Shown in pieces: positions 6,521 through 9,895 of a stretch of DNA of 9,895 nt. Where the stretch lies: the NCBI GenBank assembly GCA_034180415.1, contig JAXFOK010000076.1, positions 1-9,895 on the forward strand. The letters are read 5' to 3'. Origin of the DNA: CAKMMH01 sp927798255 (GTDB lineage: Bacteria > Bdellovibrionota_C > UBA2361 > CAKMMH01). Every line of letters starts with the position of its first letter. The first letter of the stretch is position 1. A program made the translations under genes and the position numbers. The notes below the pieces were generated by a model, which saw only the letters and a list, made by a program, of their open reading frames with translations, did not search any database and was not told the origin of the DNA.

Positions 6521-7816
6521 ATGAAAAAAAATCAGAATATACCAACTGCTCCAAATTTTTTAAAATATTTCAATGAAAATAATAGATATTTAGTACTTAA
6601 TCCTATAATACCATCATTTTTAATTACAAACAAAATTGGAATATCTGCGATAAATCTATGTAATGGTAAAAACGACGTTCATGAGATCACAAAGAAACTC
6701 TTAAGTTTATCTCCTAATATAACTTATAATAAAGTTAATAAATTTTTAGAATATGTCTATGAAAAAAATATCTTTTCACAAACCTCCACTACATTAAAAC
6801 ATGAAAACAATAGCATAAAATATGTTTTGTTAAACATGACTCCTAATTGTAATCTAAAATGCAAATACTGTTACGCATCAGAAAGAATTGAAAGTAAATA
6901 TCCTATTTTAACCTACCAAGAATATGTCAACATAATTGATGATATTTTAAGTATCTCGCCAGATGTTCAATTTACATTTACAGGAGGTGAACCTCTTTTA
7001 TCTAAAAACATCTTTTCAGTAGCACAATATTTAAAAGAAAAAAAACAAAAGGTATATATGCTAACAAATGCTACTTTAATTAACAGATCAAATATTTCTA
7101 CCATATCTAAAATCATCGATGGCGTTAGAATAAGCCTTGACGGAAGCAATGCTATTAGGCATGATTTTTATAGAGGAAATGGAACTTATAATAAAACAAT
7201 TAATGCTATAAAATTACTTCTTGATAATAATGTTGATGTAATAGTTGCAATGGTTGTAACCAAACAAAATTTAAATGATATCAAAGAAATGGAAAATCTT
7301 TGGGGAGATAAATTAACTTTACAACCTTTATATTTTGCAGGAAACGCAAAAGAACAAATTAATTATAAATTAACAAGCAAAGAATATTACGAAACACTAA
7401 TAAAATATAAAAATAAAATTCACTCTAAAAATTATAATAATTTTCTATTAGCACAAAAAAATAATAAAGGTATAACAAAATGTGGAATTGGTGACGAAGA
7501 ATTTAGTATTTCTTGTACAGGAGATGTTTATCCATGTGAAATATTACATCTTAAAGATTTTCTTATTGGAAATGTTCATGAAAAAAGCATTAAAGAACTT
7601 TACTATTCTGATAAAATGAATTATTTCAAACAGCATACAGTGGAAAAAATTGAGAAATGTAAAGATTGCTTCTTACGACTTATTTGTGGAGGGGGTTGTC
7701 AAGCTATGAATTACTATGATAATAACACTATAGAGAAAGCAAGTGATTTTTGTGAATATGAAAAAAATGCTATCATTCACGAATTATTAACAGAAAATGA
7801 ACCAATAATTTTATAA
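6521..7816 (+). CDS. Radical SAM/SPASM peptide-modifying enzyme with N-terminal PqqD-like domain
   Basis: The 431-residue protein has three parts. Residues about 10-85 look like a PqqD-type RRE winged helix (…LVLNPIIPSFLI, ISAINLCNGKNDVHEITKKL), which in this family grips the leader of a precursor peptide. Residues about 100-310 are the radical SAM barrel, with CNLKCKYC (C110, C114, C117) for the 4Fe-4S cluster, GGEP (155-158) for SAM binding and RISLDG. Residues about 320-415 are a SPASM domain: C321, G334-x4-C339, then C-x2-C-x5-C-x3-C (C380, C383, C389, C393) and C411, the full seven-cysteine pattern for two extra clusters. Relatives include PqqE, AlbA and anaerobic sulfatase maturases. 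It transcribes divergently from the peptide operon and has AGAGG five bases before its ATG. I infer that it makes a carbon-centred crosslink, epimerisation or similar change in the 23-residue peptide. No separate precursor gene was found next to it, so the target remains unproven. Confidence 0.85.
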   Translation: MKKNQNIPTAPNFLKYFNENNRYLVLNPIIPSFLITNKIGISAINLCNGKNDVHEITKKLLSLSPNITYNKVNKFLEYVYEKNIFSQTSTTLKHENNSIKYVLLNMTPNCNLKCKYCYASERIESKYPILTYQEYVNIIDDILSISPDVQFTFTGGEPLLSKNIFSVAQYLKEKKQKVYMLTNATLINRSNISTISKIIDGVRISLDGSNAIRHDFYRGNGTYNKTINAIKLLLDNNVDVIVAMVVTKQNLNDIKEMENLWGDKLTLQPLYFAGNAKEQINYKLTSKEYYETLIKYKNKIHSKNYNNFLLAQKNNKGITKCGIGDEEFSISCTGDVYPCEILHLKDFLIGNVHEKSIKELYYSDKMNYFKQHTVEKIEKCKDCFLRLICGGGCQAMNYYDNNTIEKASDFCEYEKNAIIHELLTENEPIIL

Positions 7817-7849
7817 TGGTAATAATTATCAAAATTTTTATTTTAATTT

Positions 7850-8630
7850 ATGAATATGATTACAGATGCTTTTGATAATAAGAGCAAACCGATTTTTGAA
7901 CCTAAAGATTTTTATGGTAATAAAGAAAATATTTGTGATGTAGCTATAGCCACTTTTTCACAGGAAATGTACTCTTATGTTCTAGAAAATTTTCCTAGTG
8001 AACAAGTTGTGCAAATAAACATTACAAATTTCAGAAGAAATATTAACATAATTAATGTAAATGGTAGAAAAATCGTTTTTTATCTATCAAAAGTTGGCTC
8101 AACTTTATCTACCATTAATATCATTGAAGTAAATCATTTTACAGGTGCTACAAAATTTATAATGTTTGGAGCGTGCGGTACTTTAAATGTAGAAAAAACT
8201 AAAAATAAATTCATTATTCCAACATATTCCTACAGAGATGAAGGAGCTTCATATCATTACCAAAAAGCATCTGATTATATAAAAATAAAAAATTCTTCAT
8301 TTATGCAAAAATTCTTTTAAAATAGACATATTCCATTTGTAGCAGGAAGGGGTTGGACAACAGACGCATTTTATAGAGAAACAATCTTAAATGCTAAGAA
8401 AAGAAAAAAAAGATAATTGTCTAGCAGTTGCAATGGAGATTGCTAGTGTCCAAGCAGTATGCGATTTTTATGCTCTTAAGTTATATAATTTTCTAACATC
8501 AGGTGATGTGATCAGTATTGGTGACAAAATACATTATTCATTTTACGATCTTTCAAAGGCTAGCCATGACATCAACAATTTTTTTATTGCACTTGAAATA
8601 ATAAAATCTTTAGATTTAATGGACACATAA
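7850..8630 (+). pseudogene. Decayed nucleoside phosphorylase family gene
   Basis: Read across two lesions, this region encodes an almost full-length (~255 residue) member of the nucleoside phosphorylase (uridine/purine phosphorylase, MTA/SAH nucleosidase) family. The N-terminal part has FDNKSKPIFEPKDFYG, then KFIMFGACGTL (the GxxG ribose/phosphate-site strand) and YRDEGASYHY. After an in-frame TAA at 8318-8320 the same frame continues HIPFVAGRGWTTDAFYRET. A shift in an eight-A run (8404-8411) then moves to the frame reading CLAVAMEIASVQAVCDF, which contains the catalytic-site Met-Glu pair. The stop could also reflect paired indels in A-runs. It begins 33 bases after the radical SAM gene and lacks a clear ribosome binding site. 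An intact enzyme would split nucleosides, perhaps the 5'-deoxyadenosine by-product or a nucleotide-bearing peptide, but that link is inferred. Two lesions indicate loss of function unless sequencing errors in A-runs explain them. Confidence 0.75.
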
Positions 8631-8652
8631 TTTTTATTTTTTACTTTCTTTA

Positions 8653-9008
8653 GATGATTATACTATAACTTTTGATGAAGGAAGAATAGCACTACATTTG
8701 ATATTAATCCAAAAGGCACAAGCATTAAACAAGTTAAAAAAGGCGGGAATACTCTTACCGTAAAATGGAATAGAGAAAAAACAAGAATGTCTAAAAGTTT
8801 TATTACAGGATATCAAATAGAGCTTGCAACAAATAATGAATTTACAGAAAACAGAAAGAGAGTATCTGTAAAAGGATACAAGAAATCATCAAGAAGAATT
8901 TATAATTTAAAAGATGATAAAACTTACTTTGCTCGTATCCGTACCTATAAAACTATTAACGGAAAAAATATTTTTCTAATTGGTCAAGAGTTAGGATGGC
9001 AAAGTAAA
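8653..9008 (+). repeat. Direct repeat copy 2: Fn3-like C-terminal module of a surface protein (broken)
   Basis: From 8686 to 9008 this repeats 1467-1790 in the same orientation. Its reading frame gives STTFDINPKGTSIKQVKK, NTLTVKW, ITGYQIELATNNEF and FARIRTYKTINGKNIF. It then loses frame before the expected SNWSRVR, because a T appears to be missing near 8980. Just upstream (8653-8688), in another frame, DDYTITFDEGRI looks like the end of the preceding repeat of the same kind of surface protein, joined by a small deletion. Thus this copy carries at least two lesions. A frame from ATG 8787 to 9053 exists but only reflects the out-of-frame tail and is not a gene. Confidence 0.72.
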
Positions 9009-9059
9009 AAAAGAATAAAAAAATTTTTTCTTATTACTTGCTTAAATACTTAAAACTAA

Positions 9060-9310
9060 TTATATCTTGACGGCTTTTTGCCCAATAAGCTTTGCTTCTT
9101 TTTGATGGCAAATGCCACAATCCTTAAATCCGTTTTTGATATTTGAAATATTTTTTCTATTCTCTATAAATATGAATACTAAATAATTATACCATTATGT
9201 GATAGCTCTAAATTTATAATGTAGCCATTTAATTCATCCAAATTCTCATCTTCTTTAATTTTCTCTTTATCGATCCCTACGCTACTATCAATTTGAAAAT
9301 TTTTAAAATT
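9060..9310 (-). pseudogene. Degraded IS transposase fragment (IS1634/IS4-like)
   Basis: On the minus strand, pieces in different frames line up with the catalytic-domain region of DDE transposases of the IS1634/IS4 type. The first, from about 9310 to 9195, reads DKEKIKEDENLDELNGYIINLELS and ends in a stop. After a further stop and frame change, RIEKIFQISKTDLRI (about 9175-9120) matches the 'W.IEe.FriSKtDLriRPiyh' block, which contains the glutamate of the DDE triad. Only about 80 residues remain, with at least two frame breaks, and no terminal inverted repeats were recognised. The element is dead. It lies just outside the right direct repeat and shows that transposons have visited this region. 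Another frame here reads KDCGICHQKEAKLIG, but I consider it a coincidence. Confidence 0.5.
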
Positions 9311-9414
9311 TTAAGAACAAAATTTAAATCGAAAAAAGAAAAGAGTGAAAAGAAAATGTTTTCGCCCTTATGATGAAAACGTTAAGGAAAGCTTATATGC
9401 TCTCTAAAAAACTC

Positions 9415-9633
9415 TTAGGACTCGAAGCGAAGCTTTATAAGCTCTACAACCTCCTTAGGCAAGGCCTTGTTTAATGGATTCCGCTTCCGAGTCAAAGACA
9501 AAAGGAGAATCTCATAAATCTCCTTTTTTGCCTCATCAGAGAGGGGTTTAAAAAACGGATGTTTCAAAAAATTAAAACAGATTTAAAAATGCCCGTCGCC
9601 TTCTTCCTTATCAATACGCTTAAATGTAAAATC
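9415..9633 (-). pseudogene. Unrecognised gene relic, C-terminal part
   Basis: The minus-strand frame from 9633 to the TAA at 9417-9415 looks protein-like: FKRIDKEEGDGHF, one in-frame TAA (9585-9583), then FLKHPFFKPLSDEAKKEIYE and NPLNKALPKEVVELIKLRF. Its base composition is visibly richer in G+C than the surroundings, with ordinary codons, which suggests real ancestral coding sequence. There is no start codon and the upstream part is missing. The shape (short helices and an 'LPKEVVELI' end) recalls the tail of an ankyrin-repeat or helical-repeat protein, but I do not recognise the family. Confidence 0.4.
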
Positions 9634-9729
9634 CTATTATTTATATAAAATCAATTCATATCTTTTTGCATTGCTTAAATTTTAATATGATTTTTTTAGA
9701 GAAAAAAGTTATATAAAAGAGGTAACGTT

Positions 9730-9750
9730 ATAATGTTTTAAAAACATTAT
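9730..9750. promoter_or_regulatory. Perfect 10-bp inverted repeat (possible operator)
   Basis: ATAATGTTTT and AAAACATTAT form a perfect palindrome with one central base. It partly overlaps a TATAAT (9729-9734). The symmetry and the overlap with a -10-like box would suit binding by a dimeric repressor, about 65 bases before a possible small gene at 9817. In AT-rich DNA the chance of such a palindrome is not negligible, and no T-run follows that would make it a terminator. Confidence 0.3.
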
Positions 9751-9816
9751 TATAAAAATTTTCAAGTTAGAGTAATTAAATTTTTTTAAATTATCATTCA
9801 AAGGTTTAAATTTTAA

Positions 9817-9894
9817 ATGGCAATAATTGTTTTAATAGTAGCATTAATATCTTTTTTTATACCAAGTAGTGCATTGTGGATTGAATTATCTTAG
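9817..9894 (+). CDS. Possible 25-residue hydrophobic small protein
   Basis: A short complete frame, ATG to TAG, encodes 25 residues starting MAIIVLIVALISFFIP and ending ALWIELS. It would form one membrane helix with hardly any charge. Small single-helix peptides of this kind include type I toxins and small regulatory membrane proteins. It could instead be the N-terminal start of a longer membrane protein broken by a stop. The only purine-rich motif upstream (AAAGG, about 9800-9804) is too far, at roughly 12 bases, to be a strong ribosome binding site. The window ends one base after its stop, so the neighbourhood cannot be judged. Confidence 0.25.
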   Translation: MAIIVLIVALISFFIPSSALWIELS

Positions 9895-9895
9895 A

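Noticed and set aside
1804..7816. Calling the cluster a microcin C biosynthesis locus
   Set aside because: The peptide does not end in Asn, there is no MccC-type exporter or MccE/MccF immunity gene, and the phosphotransferase and radical SAM genes are foreign to that pathway.
8787..9053. 88-codon plus-strand frame as a stand-alone gene
   Set aside because: It is the interior of the Fn3-like module; its homology extends upstream of the ATG and its end is out of frame.
9060..9150. Minus-strand CxxC-containing frame KDCGICHQKEAKLIG as a zinc or iron-sulfur protein tail
   Set aside because: The alternative frame of the same bases matches the transposase block QISKTDLRI and continues the upstream transposase fragment.
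9388..9469. Plus-strand short frame containing LGLEAKLYKLYNLLRQGLV
   Set aside because: It is antisense to the better supported minus-strand relic and has no ribosome binding site.
9500..9529. Terminator-like hairpin on the plus strand, AAAAGGAGA paired with TCTCCTTTT followed by T
   Set aside because: It lies inside the minus-strand gene relic and no plus-strand gene ends there, so the symmetry may be fortuitous, though a function cannot be excluded.

Overview
The window is very AT-rich DNA. Its gene remnants (a clostripain-type peptidase, a Fn3-like surface module, a nucleoside phosphorylase, a DUF1016-type nuclease tail) suggest an anaerobic host-associated bacterium, either Clostridia (Lachnospiraceae-like) or a spirochaete such as Treponema. 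The sequence does not decide between them, and no rRNA, tRNA or CRISPR array was seen.

Left flank (1-1790): the tail of a probable DUF1016/PDDEXK nuclease runs into the 3' end of an intact minus-strand DEDDh exonuclease. Then come a probable ATPase tail, a broken clostripain C11 domain (both catalytic residues kept, one in-frame stop), and a ~320-bp Fn3-like repeat copy fused to it.

Central island (about 1800-8630): this is the interesting part. A minus-strand operon reads: a 23-codon peptide gene (5992-6063) with a strong ribosome binding site, a GC-rich hairpin (5956-5975), a 633-aa ATP-grasp/phosphohistidine enzyme of the PEP-synthase/rifampin-phosphotransferase type, a 315-aa ThiF/MccB-like E1 adenylating enzyme with a small N-terminal domain that may bind a peptide, and a 421-aa SBP_bac_5 peptide-binding protein without a signal peptide. 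Across a 457-bp divergent intergenic region lies a 431-aa radical SAM/SPASM enzyme with an N-terminal PqqD-like domain, followed by a decayed nucleoside phosphorylase. A tiny peptide gene, then a hairpin, then an MccB-like adenylating enzyme recalls microcin C operons. The radical SAM enzyme, the phosphohistidine kinase and the cytosolic peptide-binding protein do not belong to that pathway. I infer a peptide-modification (RiPP or peptide-nucleotide) system that does not match a class I know. No exporter or immunity gene is visible.

Right flank (8631-9895): a second copy of the Fn3-like repeat (about 95% identical by eye, same orientation), a degraded IS transposase, an unrecognised minus-strand gene relic, an inverted repeat and a possible 25-aa hydrophobic small protein. 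The two direct repeats bracket the island, so homologous recombination could delete it. The flanks are full of broken genes, whereas the five biosynthetic frames are intact, which suggests a recently acquired or selected module in a decaying region.
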